From Bacteroidota bacterium (GTDB taxonomy: Bacteria > Bacteroidota > Ignavibacteria > OLB7): a DNA stretch of 64,000 bases. The first letter of the stretch is position 1. Every line of letters begins with the position of its first letter. The translations under genes and the position numbers were made by a program. Below are positions 1 to 8,944 of this stretch, one piece after another. The DNA lies in assembly GCA_018266795.1 (NCBI GenBank), contig JAFDZV010000012.1:186001-250000 (forward strand), written 5' to 3'. The notes beneath the pieces were generated by a model. It worked only from the letters and a program-made list of their open reading frames with translations, was not told the DNA's origin and did no database searches.

Positions 1-351
1 CAGACTGAGCCACCGCGTTGCCCCCTTCATCTTCGTTCCATCGAACAGAACGTAGAGAAGCATGCCGAGTGCCAGGATCAGCATCGGCTTGCTCCAGCGC
101 TCCAACCAGTGATAGTCCATGCGCGACACGCCGAACATCACGGCGATGCCGGCAAGCACACGAATCGCATGGCTCCAGAAGAAGGTCGCCGACGATCCGG
201 TCTTCTCGTCGGAGAAGCCGGCCGATGCGGAGTAGACGAACGCTATGGAAAAGAACATCAGCCCCAGCACGCCGAGCAGGATGAACCAGTCGTTATGCCC
301 TGCGGGCCTCTGGTCCGGGCGTTTGCCGATATCGATGGCTGCTTCGTTCAT
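1..351 (-). CDS. ftsW: Cell division protein FtsW, N-terminal part (truncated by window edge)
   Basis: The first 117 residues of a SEDS-family protein are visible; the rest lies beyond the window. FtsW is the septal peptidoglycan polymerase working with the class B PBP FtsI. The visible part starts MNEAAIDIGKRPDQR and has a first membrane helix near residues 22-43 (WFILLGVLGLMFFSIAF), the family pattern VYSAS, then HAIRVLAGIAVMFGVSRMDYHWLERWSKP and a KGATRW motif, all typical of FtsW/RodA. Its ATG overlaps the murD stop codon by four bases (ATGA), so the two genes are translationally coupled. Position in the dcw cluster directly after murD favours FtsW over RodA. Confidence 0.92.
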   Translation of the reverse strand, partial: MNEAAIDIGKRPDQRPAGHNDWFILLGVLGLMFFSIAFVYSASAGFSDEKTGSSATFFWSHAIRVLAGIAVMFGVSRMDYHWLERWSKPMLILALGMLLYVLFDGTKMKGATRWLSL

Positions 352-1748
352 CCGTGATCGGGAGATACTTCCGCATGCTCCGTGGAATGCGATGCGAGCG
401 CGTTCACCAGCGCCTTGAACACATCGCCGCGATGCTCGTAGTTGTCGAACATGTCGAAGCTTGCACAGGCCGGCGAGAGAAGCACCACGTCGCCGGGCAC
501 CGCCAGGCTTCGGGCAATGCCTACCGCGTTCTCCATACTGTAGCCCGCGCGACGAATCGCGGTGTGAGCGGCGAACGCCTGCTCCATCTCGTCCGCTGCA
601 TCGCCAACGAGCACCGCCGCCTTCACCCGCTCATGGATAAGCGGCAGCACGGCATCGTATACATTCTTCTTGCTCTTGCCACCGGCAATCAACACGATCG
701 GTTCGCTGAAGCTGGAGAGCGCGTACCAGAGCGAATCGACATTGGTTGCCTTGGAATCGTTCACATAGCGCACGCCGTCCAGTTCGCGAACGGGCTCCAG
801 GCGATGCGGCACTCCGGCGAACTCCCCGAGCGCCTGTGCAATCGTTCCGGCCGGCACGTCCATCAATCGAGCCGCGAGCGCGGCCGCCATGGAGTTGTAC
901 AGGTTGTGCGGGCCGCGGATGCGAATTGCGGTTGCCGGCATCACGCTCTCCTCACGCATGCCATCGCCCGTCGGAGTGCGAAGGATCAGCACACCGTCGC
1001 GGGTAAACGCTCCAACCGGAACCTCGTGCCGGATGCTGAAGCCGATCGCCTGCGACTCGAAGCGCCCCGGCACATCCGCAAGGGCGGCATCGTCCGCGTT
1101 GTAGAGAAGCGCATCTCCCGCATCCTGATTCATCGCAATCCTCAGCTTCGTCTGGCGATAGGCCTCGAAGTCCGGATAGCGATCCATGTGGTCCGGGGTC
1201 ACGTTCAGAATCACGGCCACCTTCGGCTTGAACGTGCCGGTATGTTCAAGCTGAAACGAACTCGTCTCCAGCACCACCACGTCCGCATTGTCCGCCTCAG
1301 TCACGATCTCGCTGAACGGCACCCCGACATTTCCCGCAACGAACGTCCTGCGTCCGGCGGCGCGGAAGATGAAGCCGGCAAGTTCCGTTGTCGTCGTCTT
1401 GCCGTTCGTGCCGGTGATCGCCACGATCGGCGCGCGGCATCTCGCTGCGGCAATCTCGATCTCATTGGTGATCGCCATTCCCCGCTCGCGAGCCTGCGCA
1501 ACGATCGCGAGCGTATCCGGCACACCGGGTGAGAGCACCAGCGTGGAGGATTCCAGCACGCGCCCGCTGTGGCCGCCGAACTCGTAGGCAACGCCCAGCG
1601 AACGCAGCCGCTCCTCGGCATCACCGCAGGAGGAGGAGGGCTTTGCATCGCTCACGAACACCTGCGCCCCCTCGCGCGCAAGGAGCGCCGCCACCGCCAG
1701 CCCGGAGCGGGCGGCCCCGACGATCGAGTATGTGGAAGCGCCGTTCAA
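348..1748 (-). CDS. murD: UDP-N-acetylmuramoylalanine--D-glutamate ligase MurD
   Basis: Adds D-glutamate to UDP-MurNAc-L-Ala in the cytoplasm, the second Mur ligase step of peptidoglycan precursor synthesis. The 466 residues match the usual length. The N-terminus has the MurD-type dinucleotide-like fold (VGAARSGLA). The ATP-binding loop GTNGKTTTTE is at residues 113-122, followed by the central-domain pattern NVTPDHMDRY, and the C-terminal domain has NDSKATNVDS, which is diagnostic of MurD. The start codon appears to be TTG at 1748; no ATG lies close upstream and no strong Shine-Dalgarno is visible. A 383-bp gap separates it from mraY, while ftsW follows with a 4-bp overlap. Confidence 0.96.
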   Translation of the reverse strand: MNGASTYSIVGAARSGLAVAALLAREGAQVFVSDAKPSSSCGDAEERLRSLGVAYEFGGHSGRVLESSTLVLSPGVPDTLAIVAQARERGMAITNEIEIAAARCRAPIVAITGTNGKTTTTELAGFIFRAAGRRTFVAGNVGVPFSEIVTEADNADVVVLETSSFQLEHTGTFKPKVAVILNVTPDHMDRYPDFEAYRQTKLRIAMNQDAGDALLYNADDAALADVPGRFESQAIGFSIRHEVPVGAFTRDGVLILRTPTGDGMREESVMPATAIRIRGPHNLYNSMAAALAARLMDVPAGTIAQALGEFAGVPHRLEPVRELDGVRYVNDSKATNVDSLWYALSSFSEPIVLIAGGKSKKNVYDAVLPLIHERVKAAVLVGDAADEMEQAFAAHTAIRRAGYSMENAVGIARSLAVPGDVVLLSPACASFDMFDNYEHRGDVFKALVNALASHSTEHAEVSPDHG

Positions 1749-1763
1749 TGAATCGTGCGAAGT

Positions 1764-1795
1764 ATCGAGGGTTCTCGATATCGAGAGCCCTCGAT
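1764..1795. repeat. 32-bp near-perfect palindrome upstream of murD
   Basis: The sequence starting ATCGAGGGTTCTCGATATC is self-complementary over 32 bp apart from one mismatched (G-U-capable) pair. It lies 16 bp upstream of the murD TTG start. It could be a protein-binding operator or form a hairpin in the leader; there is no T-tract, so a terminator is unlikely. Confidence 0.6.
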
Positions 1796-1843
1796 GTCGA
1801 TCGTTTACGTTATCCGCCTGCTGTCTGCGCCGAAGCTCGCTCC

Positions 1844-1877
1844 TGTCCCGCCGGAGTTTGGGGCCTCCGGCGGGACA
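1844..1877. repeat. Strong 13-bp inverted repeat in the mraY-murD gap
   Basis: TGTCCCGCCGGAG pairs perfectly with CTCCGGCGGGACA around the loop TTTGGGGC. On neither strand does a T-run follow, so this is not a classical intrinsic terminator. It could be an mRNA processing or stability hairpin within the cluster transcript. Confidence 0.6.
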
Positions 1878-1987
1878 ATGCGTGGAGCTCGTGACCTCTC
1901 AAGGTGCTTGATCGTGTGGATTATCGAGCACACGTCTGGCCTCGGTAGCACGCCGCGGCGCCGTTCGCAGGCGGCATTGCATTTCAC

Positions 1988-2056
1988 AGTTCCTATCAAA
2001 CCGGTATGCGCTTCAGAGTCTGCAGGCTTTGCAGCGCCGAATGGCAGGAACTCTCA
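1988..2056. repeat. Interspersed intergenic repeat, copy 1
   Basis: Matches the copy at about 3329-3397: both contain CAG(T/C)TCCT, then AACCGGT(A)TGCGCTTC, and end in GCAGCGCCGAATGG. The copies are diverged but colinear over about 65 bp. A weaker relative, ending CAATGGCAGGAACTCT, lies near 31,595-31,650. Confidence 0.5.
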
Positions 2057-2131
2057 CAACGCATCACTCGCTGGTGATGCCGAACCGCATCGGCTCCCAT
2101 ACCGCGCGGTTGCCGATTCTTCCATTCCGTT

Positions 2132-3256
2132 CTACCGGATCTTCAGCGTCACCAGTCCCAGGATGGCCAGCAGGATCGCGATGATGTAGAAGCGTGTCAC
2201 GATCTTGGCCTCCGGCCATCCCTTCAACTCGAAGTGATGATGCAGCGGCGCCATCTTGAAGATCCTCCGCCCTTCGCCGTATCGCCGCTTGGTGTACTTG
2301 AACCATGCCACCTGCACCATCACCGAGAGCGACTCCGCGAAGAAGATCCCTCCCATCACGGGGATCATGTACTCCTTCTTCACCAGAATCATCAGCGATC
2401 CGATTGCACCGCCAAGCGCAAGCGAACCGGTATCGCCCATGAACACCTGCGCCGGATAGGCGTTGTACCAGAGGAAGCCGAGCCCCGCGCCAACAAGCGC
2501 CGCACAGAAAATCGAGAGCTCGTCCGCACCGCGCAGGTGCGGGATGTTCAGGTAGTTCGCGGCAATCGCATTGCCGGAGAGATAGGTGATCGCGGCCAGC
2601 GCAAGCGCCACGATGCTCACGGTGCCGATTGCGAGGCCGTCCAGTCCGTCGGTCAGATTCACGGCATTCGATGTGGCGGTCAGCACGAACACCACCATCG
2701 GGATGTAGAGGATGCCGAAGTCGAACAGCGCATCCTTGATGAACGGAACGGTGGTACTGGTATGAATCTCCCGGAAGCCTGGAGGGAACCAATCCGGAAA
2801 GAAGTAGATCACACCGCCGAGCACCAGGCCGATGCTCACCTGCCCCACGATCTTGTAGCGCCCGATCAATCCCTTCGGCAGCTTCTTCACCACCTTGAGA
2901 TAGTCGTCCAGGAAGCCGACGCCTCCAAGGAACAGCGTTACCACAACGGCCAGAACCACATAGGCGCTGTTGATATCGCACCACAGAAGAGCGGGAACAA
3001 CGAGCGCCGTCAGCACGATCAGCCCGCCCATCGTGGGCGTCCCCGCCTTGGCCATATGGCTCTTCGGCGCCTCCTTCTTCCCCTGCTCGCCTATCTGGCG
3101 GCGACGAAGAATGGCAATGATCTTCGGACCGAAGACAAGGGCAATCAGCAGCGCCGTAAGCGCGGCGCCGGCTGCACGAAAGGTCACGAACCGGAACAGG
3201 CCAAGCCCCGGGGGATGAAAAAGCTTCTCGAGGTATTCCGCCAGATAGTAGAGCAT
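2132..3256 (-). CDS. mraY: Phospho-N-acetylmuramoyl-pentapeptide-transferase MraY
   Basis: Transfers phospho-MurNAc-pentapeptide from UDP to undecaprenyl phosphate at the cytoplasmic membrane, making lipid I. The 374-residue product is a polytopic membrane protein of about ten helices, consistent with the family. It has the conserved DDYLK motif after the helix VVTLFLGGVGFLDD, the catalytic NLTDGLDGLA segment, and the C-terminal motif APLHHHFELKGWPE with the three histidines typical of MraY. The start is an ATG at 3256. It lies between murF and murD but is separated from each by about 400 bp of repeat-bearing DNA. Confidence 0.97.
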   Translation of the reverse strand: MLYYLAEYLEKLFHPPGLGLFRFVTFRAAGAALTALLIALVFGPKIIAILRRRQIGEQGKKEAPKSHMAKAGTPTMGGLIVLTALVVPALLWCDINSAYVVLAVVVTLFLGGVGFLDDYLKVVKKLPKGLIGRYKIVGQVSIGLVLGGVIYFFPDWFPPGFREIHTSTTVPFIKDALFDFGILYIPMVVFVLTATSNAVNLTDGLDGLAIGTVSIVALALAAITYLSGNAIAANYLNIPHLRGADELSIFCAALVGAGLGFLWYNAYPAQVFMGDTGSLALGGAIGSLMILVKKEYMIPVMGGIFFAESLSVMVQVAWFKYTKRRYGEGRRIFKMAPLHHHFELKGWPEAKIVTRFYIIAILLAILGLVTLKIR

Positions 3257-3696
3257 CAGTCGATACGCCGACGATATTGATTGATTCTCATCCGCGCACC
3301 CTCAGTTCGCTCTCCGCAGCAACCCTGCAGCTCCTCTCGAAAACCGGTTGCGCTTCTATGCCTACACGTCCCGCAGCGCCGAATGGTAGAAGCTGTACCT
3401 CTTCGATGTTCGTTCCACCAGCCGCCGGCCGCGCCACCAGACGCGACCGGAGGCCACTGGAATTCGTCCTTGGTCAAGGGGCGTTGAAGGTTCCATAGCA
3501 AACGGCCGAGCACACCATCAACGGCCATTCAGAATCAGACGCCTGGTTCTTTGTACGCTCGCCTGCGGCTCGCTGAGAGTTCTTGGTCAGTTGCAAGAAC
3601 ACATCGAGCAGAAGAGGACACCAGCCTTATCGTGTCAGGAACTCTCGGCAACAGGTCTCTCACGTTATCTGAGGCCGAGGGGAACCGCGCATGTCG
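3257..3696. other. Intergenic gap between murF and mraY
   Basis: 440 bp with no credible gene. It carries the second copy of the interspersed repeat (about 3329-3397) and a 7-bp stem hairpin at 3579-3600 (GTTCTTG/CAAGAAC). A 90-codon minus-strand frame across it is arginine-rich and resembles nothing recognisable. Confidence 0.5.
3329..3397. repeat. Interspersed intergenic repeat, copy 2
   Basis: Colinear with copy 1 at about 1988-2056 (shared AACCGGT-TGCGCTTC and GCAGCGCCGAATGG blocks). Both copies interrupt otherwise tightly packed dcw genes in the same orientation. Confidence 0.5.
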
Positions 3697-5136
3697 CTAC
3701 AGCAGCCTGGCCACCACTTCCTCCATCTTCATCCCGCGCGAACCCTTGATGAAGACGATGTCCTGCTCCGAGAGAATCGCCAGCAACGTCTCGGCGAGTT
3801 CCTCCTTGTTGTCGAAGTACATCGGCTTCATTCGCATCGCCGCACCGCTTTTCAGAAGAGCACGATACGCACGCTTCATTTCGGTGCCGTGGAACAATGC
3901 CAGACCGATCTTCGGCATGCCGGCGATCTCCTCACCGATGCGCGTATGTTCGCGCGCCGAACTCCGACCCAGTTCCTTCATGTCTGCGAGCACGGCAATC
4001 CGGATTCCTCCGCGCACGGGCTTCATCGCAGCGAGCGTTGCCAGGCCGGCAAGCACGGAGTCCGGGTTGGCGTTGTACGTATCGTTCAACAGACGTGCGC
4101 CGTTGGCCGCCGTCATCGGAGCCAGGCGGGCATACCCACCGTGATAGACCTTCGCCTCGAAGCCTTCGAGCGCACGCTTCACGGCCGCACCAGGCACGCG
4201 CAGCGCCAGTGCAACCGCGGCGGCGGCAAGTGCGTTGGCGGCCGTATGCAGCCCCGGCGTACGCAACTGCACCTGCAGCTCCTTCGCATTCGCGCGTCTG
4301 CGATCGCATATCGTGAGCTTCGGGGCGCCGCGTTCATCCAGCACTCCGCGTCTGCCGGCGATATCCGCACCCGCACCGCGGCCGAACGTAACCCGGCGCT
4401 CCAGTCTGCGCCCCATCTTCCGAAGAAGCGGATCGTCCTGGTTCACGAAGGCAGTTCCGCCATGCTTCGCCAGATATTCAAAGAGCGCCCCTTCCTCGCG
4501 CGCCACACCTTCGATGGAGCCAAGGAGCTCCAGATGTTCACGGCCGATGTTCGTGATGATGCCGTGCGTCGGGCGAAGGATGGAGGCAAGCCTCGCGATC
4601 TCCCCCGGCGTGTTCGTGCCGATCTCCACGACGGCCGCCGTATGCGTTGCGTTCAGGCGGAGCATCGTTGCCGGCACGCCGATGAGGTTGTTCAGATTTC
4701 CTTCCGTACGCAGCACCGTATAACGTTCCGCAAGCAGATCGGCAATCAGCTCCTTGGTTGTCGTCTTGCCGTTGGAACCTGCCACCGCAATCACGGGGAT
4801 CTTGAACTGCATGCGATGCGCGGTTGCAATCGTGCCGTAGGCGGCCAGCGTATCATCCACTACGATCAGCGGAAGGCCGGCCGCATCTCCATCCCATGCG
4901 GAGTTCACAACGGCAGCCGCCGCGCCGCGCCGTGCAACTTCGCCGATGAAGTCGTGCCCGTTGAACGTCTCGCCCACGAGCGCAATGAACACCTCACCCT
5001 TTTTCAACGAACGTGAATCGGTCGAGAAGCCGCGAATCGCCCGAGCAGTTGTTCTGGCCGAGCCGCTGTAGCGGCCGCCGGTGTGCCGGTTGTTCCCGAG
5101 TTCGCGAAGCAGATCCCGGATCGTCTCGATGTTCAT
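3697..5136 (-). CDS. murF: UDP-N-acetylmuramoyl-tripeptide--D-alanyl-D-alanine ligase MurF
   Basis: Adds D-Ala-D-Ala to the UDP-MurNAc tripeptide. The N-terminus MNIETIRDLL is followed by the MurF substrate domain pattern GFSTDSRSLKKGEVFIAL. The ATP loop GSNGKTTTKE is near residues 120-129, then NLNNLIGVP, and the C-terminal domain has NDTYNANPDS and LADMKELG, which are diagnostic. I chose the ATG at 5136 because it overlaps the murE stop as ATGA, the same junction seen at murD-ftsW; the frame stays open to 5175 but that would overlap murE further. This gives 479 residues. Confidence 0.96.
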   Translation of the reverse strand: MNIETIRDLLRELGNNRHTGGRYSGSARTTARAIRGFSTDSRSLKKGEVFIALVGETFNGHDFIGEVARRGAAAAVVNSAWDGDAAGLPLIVVDDTLAAYGTIATAHRMQFKIPVIAVAGSNGKTTTKELIADLLAERYTVLRTEGNLNNLIGVPATMLRLNATHTAAVVEIGTNTPGEIARLASILRPTHGIITNIGREHLELLGSIEGVAREEGALFEYLAKHGGTAFVNQDDPLLRKMGRRLERRVTFGRGAGADIAGRRGVLDERGAPKLTICDRRRANAKELQVQLRTPGLHTAANALAAAAVALALRVPGAAVKRALEGFEAKVYHGGYARLAPMTAANGARLLNDTYNANPDSVLAGLATLAAMKPVRGGIRIAVLADMKELGRSSAREHTRIGEEIAGMPKIGLALFHGTEMKRAYRALLKSGAAMRMKPMYFDNKEELAETLLAILSEQDIVFIKGSRGMKMEEVVARLL

Positions 5137-6689
5137 GAAGTCCCGGCCCTCTGAAGGCGATGCCGCGCAATCCACTCGCGTACAACCTCGGCATCGTTGA
5201 AATGACGGCGTTCACTTCCAATGATCTGATAGTCCTCGTGCCCCTTCCCCGCAACCAGCACCATATCGCCCGGGCCGGCCATCGCGAGCCCTGCCTCGAT
5301 CGCCGCCCGGCGATCAACGATGCGATAGGCCGTCACTCCCTGCCCGATTCCCGCAACGATCTCCGCAATGATCGCATCGGGGCTTTCGCTCCGGGGATTA
5401 TCGGATGTCAGTATCACATGATCGGCCAACCTCGCTGCAATCCCGCCCATCACCGGTCGCTTGGAGCGATCGCGGTCACCTCCACAGCCGAAGACGGTGA
5501 TGATGCGGCCGCCCAGGGCGCGCAGATCCTGAAGGCTGCGCAGAACATTCTCCAGCGCGTCCGGCGTATGCGCGTAGTCTATCACTGCCGTTGCACCGCC
5601 GCCGAGCGGGATGGACTGCATTCGTCCCGGCACCGGTTCCAACCCCGCAACTGCGGCAAGAAGCCGCAACCGATCGTATCCCAGAGCCAGGCCAAGCGTC
5701 AGCGCCGAGGTCACATTCCATACGTTGAACGTGCCGAGCAGCTGCGTGGCAAGCTGGAGCGTTCCCCCTCCCAGGCGATGCGAGAAGGTCAGCTCCCATC
5801 GCGAGCCGGCAGAACTCAACTCGACGGCGCCGATGCGCACATCGGCATCCGGAGCCGAGCCGTATCGATATACATCGCCCCGTGTGTCGCGCACCATGGC
5901 ATTCGCGCCGGGATCATCCACGTTCACCACCGCCGGTGCACCTGCGTGAAGACTGTCAAAGAGCTTCTTCTTCGCATCACGATACGCCTCCATCGAGCCG
6001 TGAAAGTCCAGATGGTCCAGCGTCAGATTCGTGAACACGGCTCCGGCGAAGTCCAGCATGGCAACACGCTGCAACACGAGCGCGTGTGAACTGACTTCCA
6101 TCACCACGGTGGTCATCCCTTCATCGGCCATCTCGGCGAGTATCCCTGCAAGCTCCGGCGCCTCGGGCGTGGTATAGCCGGTCGGTGCTATATGGGAGAC
6201 CATCTTGCCAAGCGTTCCGATCAACCCAACCCTCTCACCGCAGGCATTCAGAAGCTGTCGAAGCACGAACGTTGCCGTTGTCTTCCCGTTCGTACCCGTC
6301 ACGCCGATCATTCTGAGACGCCGGGCCGGATAACCCGCCAACGCATGAGCGGCCATCGCCATGGCCTTCCGGGCATCGGGGACAACGATCAGCGTGACAT
6401 CGTGGTCGCGCAGTGCTCCGGCCGGCATCTGCTCCGGCGCATCGGTGATCACTGCGGCGGCGCCCGCCAGGATCGCCGCCTTTGTGAACTCGATGCCGCG
6501 ATCGTCCGGCCCGTTCACCGCAACGAACAGATCATCGCGCTCAACGGACCGGCTGTCGTACCGGATCGCGCCGATGCTTCGTGCACATCGCCCCTCCACA
6601 TGGAGCACGTCGTGCAGCGCAGCCAGTATGGTTTCGAGTGGGAACAGAGCGTGTGCCTGTCGGCTGCGTTTTTTCGATCGATCATCCAC
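5133..6689 (-). CDS. murE: UDP-MurNAc-tripeptide synthetase MurE, meso-diaminopimelate type
   Basis: Adds the third stem amino acid to UDP-MurNAc-L-Ala-D-Glu. The ATP loop GTNGKTTAT is near residues 132-140. The carbamylated-lysine region reads YRDAKKKLF. The C-terminal domain has DNPRSE near residue 427, the motif that marks meso-diaminopimelate as substrate. The frame stays open well upstream and overlaps ftsI. I prefer a GTG at 6689, 13 bp after the ftsI stop and preceded by AGGTGAG, giving 518 residues; this start is uncertain. Confidence 0.95.
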   Translation of the reverse strand: MDDRSKKRSRQAHALFPLETILAALHDVLHVEGRCARSIGAIRYDSRSVERDDLFVAVNGPDDRGIEFTKAAILAGAAAVITDAPEQMPAGALRDHDVTLIVVPDARKAMAMAAHALAGYPARRLRMIGVTGTNGKTTATFVLRQLLNACGERVGLIGTLGKMVSHIAPTGYTTPEAPELAGILAEMADEGMTTVVMEVSSHALVLQRVAMLDFAGAVFTNLTLDHLDFHGSMEAYRDAKKKLFDSLHAGAPAVVNVDDPGANAMVRDTRGDVYRYGSAPDADVRIGAVELSSAGSRWELTFSHRLGGGTLQLATQLLGTFNVWNVTSALTLGLALGYDRLRLLAAVAGLEPVPGRMQSIPLGGGATAVIDYAHTPDALENVLRSLQDLRALGGRIITVFGCGGDRDRSKRPVMGGIAARLADHVILTSDNPRSESPDAIIAEIVAGIGQGVTAYRIVDRRAAIEAGLAMAGPGDMVLVAGKGHEDYQIIGSERRHFNDAEVVREWIARHRLQRAGTS

Positions 6690-6702
6690 TGTGTATTCGC
6701 GC

Positions 6703-8877
6703 TCACCTGCAGAGGAGCTGCGCATTGCGAACGCCCGCGGCAAGCGGCACATTCGGCGCGGGGCTCTGCGAGCGAACAATCCCGCTTCCGCTGATGGCTG
6801 GAGTAACGCCAACCGCGTTCAACACATTCAGCGCACGGCGGATGGACATGCCGCGCACATCCGGCATCAATCCGCGTTCCGCCGGATTGGAGAGAACCAG
6901 CATGAGAACCCCGTGCGAAACCATCGTGCTTCCGGCGGCCGGAAGCTGCGACGTTACAAGGCGACCGGTGCCGCGAACAAGCATGCGGCATCCGTACTTC
7001 TCCCCGATGTGCCGGGCGGATTCGGCGTCGACGCCGCGCAGGTCGGGAACCTGGATCCGGCCGTGATCCGAAACTGTCTGTGCGGCGGGCACGGCCTGCT
7101 GTGCAGGCGCCCCCTGTTGGGCCGGGCCGTTCAGGCCTGCTTCCACTGCCGGCTCCGAGCCATCGCGCGCGTTGGCAACACCTGCGATACGCCGGGCGAT
7201 CTCGCGGAAGATCGGCGCGGCCACCTGCCCGCCGTAATATCCATTGGAGGGAGAGTCCAGCAGCACCAGCAGTGTGATCTTCGGATCGTCTGCCGGAAAG
7301 AATCCAACAAACGATGCGTTGTACTTGGACTTGGAGTATTCGCCGTTTGCGAGCTGCTGCGACGTTCCGGTTTTCCCGGCGATGCGCAGCCCCTCCACCC
7401 GGGCCTCCGTACCGGTCCCACGCTCCACCACACCCACGAGCATCTCGCGCACCGTGTCCGCAGTCTCGCGGCTCACCACATGGCGAATCTCCTGCGGCTG
7501 GATCTCCTCGATCACCTCGCCATCACGATTCAATCGCCGCTTCAGCAGATGCGGCTTCATCATCACGCCATGATTCGCCACTGCAGCGTAGGCACTCACC
7601 AGTTGCAGCGGCGTTACGGCGAGCTGATATCCGAATGCCATGAACTGCTGCGTTCCCTCGACGAACTCGTCCGGCTTCTTCACCTGGCCGCGGGCCTCGC
7701 CCGGAAGGTCGACTCCGGAAACGATTCCGAACCCGAAGTCGCGCACATACTTGTAGAAGCGCGGAGCGGGGAGGCGCGATGCGATCTTGGCGAACGCGAT
7801 GTTGCTGCTGTGCTCCATCGCCTCGCGCATCGTCATCATCCCGGCGGGATGATCGTCCCGGATCGTGTGCGGACCAAGCTGATACTCGCCCCCCTGGCCA
7901 TCGAACGTCGAGTTGGGCGTAACCGCATGGTCCTCGAGCGCCGCCGCCGCCGTGACGATCTTCATCGTGGAGCCGGGCTCGTACATGTCGGTGATCGCGC
8001 GGATGCGAAGCGCGGATTGATCGGCATGGCGCAGATCGTTCGGATCGTACGTAGGATAGCTTGCGATCGCAAGGATCTCGCCGGTGCGTGGATCGATTGC
8101 AATCGCGGTTCCGGATGCCGCTCCCGCGCGATCCACCCCCTTCTTCAACTCATCCTCAACGATCCCCTGCAGGTTGATATCGAGCGTGAGCACCAACCCG
8201 TCGCCATGCTCCGGCGGCGACTGCGGCAGATCCACATCCGGACGCCGATGCCCGCGCGCATCACGCTGCATCACGATGAAACCGTCGGTGCCGCGAAGCT
8301 GCTGGTTGTAGAACAACTCCACACCGTTCAGGCCGTTGTTGTCCACATCGGTACTTCCCAGTGCCTGGGCGCCCAGCGAAGCGTATTCGAAGTGGCGCAA
8401 CGGCTCCTTCAGCTTTATCAAACCGTTGTCTTCCAGATCCTTCAGGCTTTCCAGCTGCTGTCCGCTCACCTTGCGGCGCAGCCAGATGAAGGAGGTGCCG
8501 CGCGTCGTCAGCTTGCGAAGCCAGTCATCGTAGGGTTCGCCGAACGCTGTGGAGAACGCCTTGGCAAGCTTGCGCGGGTTTTCGATGTGATTGGGATCGG
8601 CCGCAAAGGAGATGCTGGTTGTGTTTGCCGCCAGCAGGTTGCCGTTGCGATCGTAGAGGACGCCGCGTTCGGCCTGGAGTGCAACCTTGGATTCGTATTG
8701 CCGCCGTGCCTGTTCGGCATACATGCCGCGGTCAACGATCTGCAGCTTCACCAGCCGGCCGGCGATCACCAACAACGCAACAAGCAGAAGCGCCGCAGGC
8801 ACATAAAGCCTGCGAGCGTCGCGCGGCGGCCTGGTTCGCGCAGGCGTTGCGCCGTTGCCGTTGGTTGCCGTTAGCAT
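6703..8877 (-). CDS. ftsI: Class B penicillin-binding protein FtsI with two C-terminal PASTA domains
   Basis: Septal peptidoglycan transpeptidase, partner of FtsW. It has 724 residues: a short cytoplasmic tail, one membrane helix at about 24-46 (LYVPAALLLVALLVIAG), a PBP dimerisation domain, then the transpeptidase with catalytic STMK near 303, SSN near 355 and KTGT near 503. After an A/P/Q-rich linker come two PASTA-like repeats (IQVPDLRGVDAESA and LMPDVRGMSIRRA, roughly 595-724). PASTA modules, known to bind peptidoglycan fragments or the PBP core, are typical of Gram-positive PBP2x and SpoVD and uncommon in textbook Gram-negative FtsI. Confidence 0.95.
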   Translation of the reverse strand: MLTATNGNGATPARTRPPRDARRLYVPAALLLVALLVIAGRLVKLQIVDRGMYAEQARRQYESKVALQAERGVLYDRNGNLLAANTTSISFAADPNHIENPRKLAKAFSTAFGEPYDDWLRKLTTRGTSFIWLRRKVSGQQLESLKDLEDNGLIKLKEPLRHFEYASLGAQALGSTDVDNNGLNGVELFYNQQLRGTDGFIVMQRDARGHRRPDVDLPQSPPEHGDGLVLTLDINLQGIVEDELKKGVDRAGAASGTAIAIDPRTGEILAIASYPTYDPNDLRHADQSALRIRAITDMYEPGSTMKIVTAAAALEDHAVTPNSTFDGQGGEYQLGPHTIRDDHPAGMMTMREAMEHSSNIAFAKIASRLPAPRFYKYVRDFGFGIVSGVDLPGEARGQVKKPDEFVEGTQQFMAFGYQLAVTPLQLVSAYAAVANHGVMMKPHLLKRRLNRDGEVIEEIQPQEIRHVVSRETADTVREMLVGVVERGTGTEARVEGLRIAGKTGTSQQLANGEYSKSKYNASFVGFFPADDPKITLLVLLDSPSNGYYGGQVAAPIFREIARRIAGVANARDGSEPAVEAGLNGPAQQGAPAQQAVPAAQTVSDHGRIQVPDLRGVDAESARHIGEKYGCRMLVRGTGRLVTSQLPAAGSTMVSHGVLMLVLSNPAERGLMPDVRGMSIRRALNVLNAVGVTPAISGSGIVRSQSPAPNVPLAAGVRNAQLLCR

Positions 8878-8944
8878 CAGCCTGTTGAATCGATGGCCCG
8901 CATCGGGCCGGCATGAGTTGTTGTGTCTGTCTGGTCAGACCGAA

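Larger units (their letters stand above)
1749..2131. other. Intergenic gap inside the dcw cluster with hairpins and a repeat
   Basis: No convincing gene. It holds a 32-bp near-perfect palindrome at 1764-1795 just upstream of murD, a perfect 13-bp stem with an 8-nt loop at 1844-1877, and at about 1988-2056 a copy of a diverged repeat also present in the murF-mraY gap. Gaps of this size are unusual in a cluster whose other genes nearly touch. Confidence 0.6.

Noticed and set aside
6361-8874. 837-codon plus-strand frame opposite ftsI
   Set aside because: Antisense shadow produced by high GC; ftsI is certain from its catalytic motifs.
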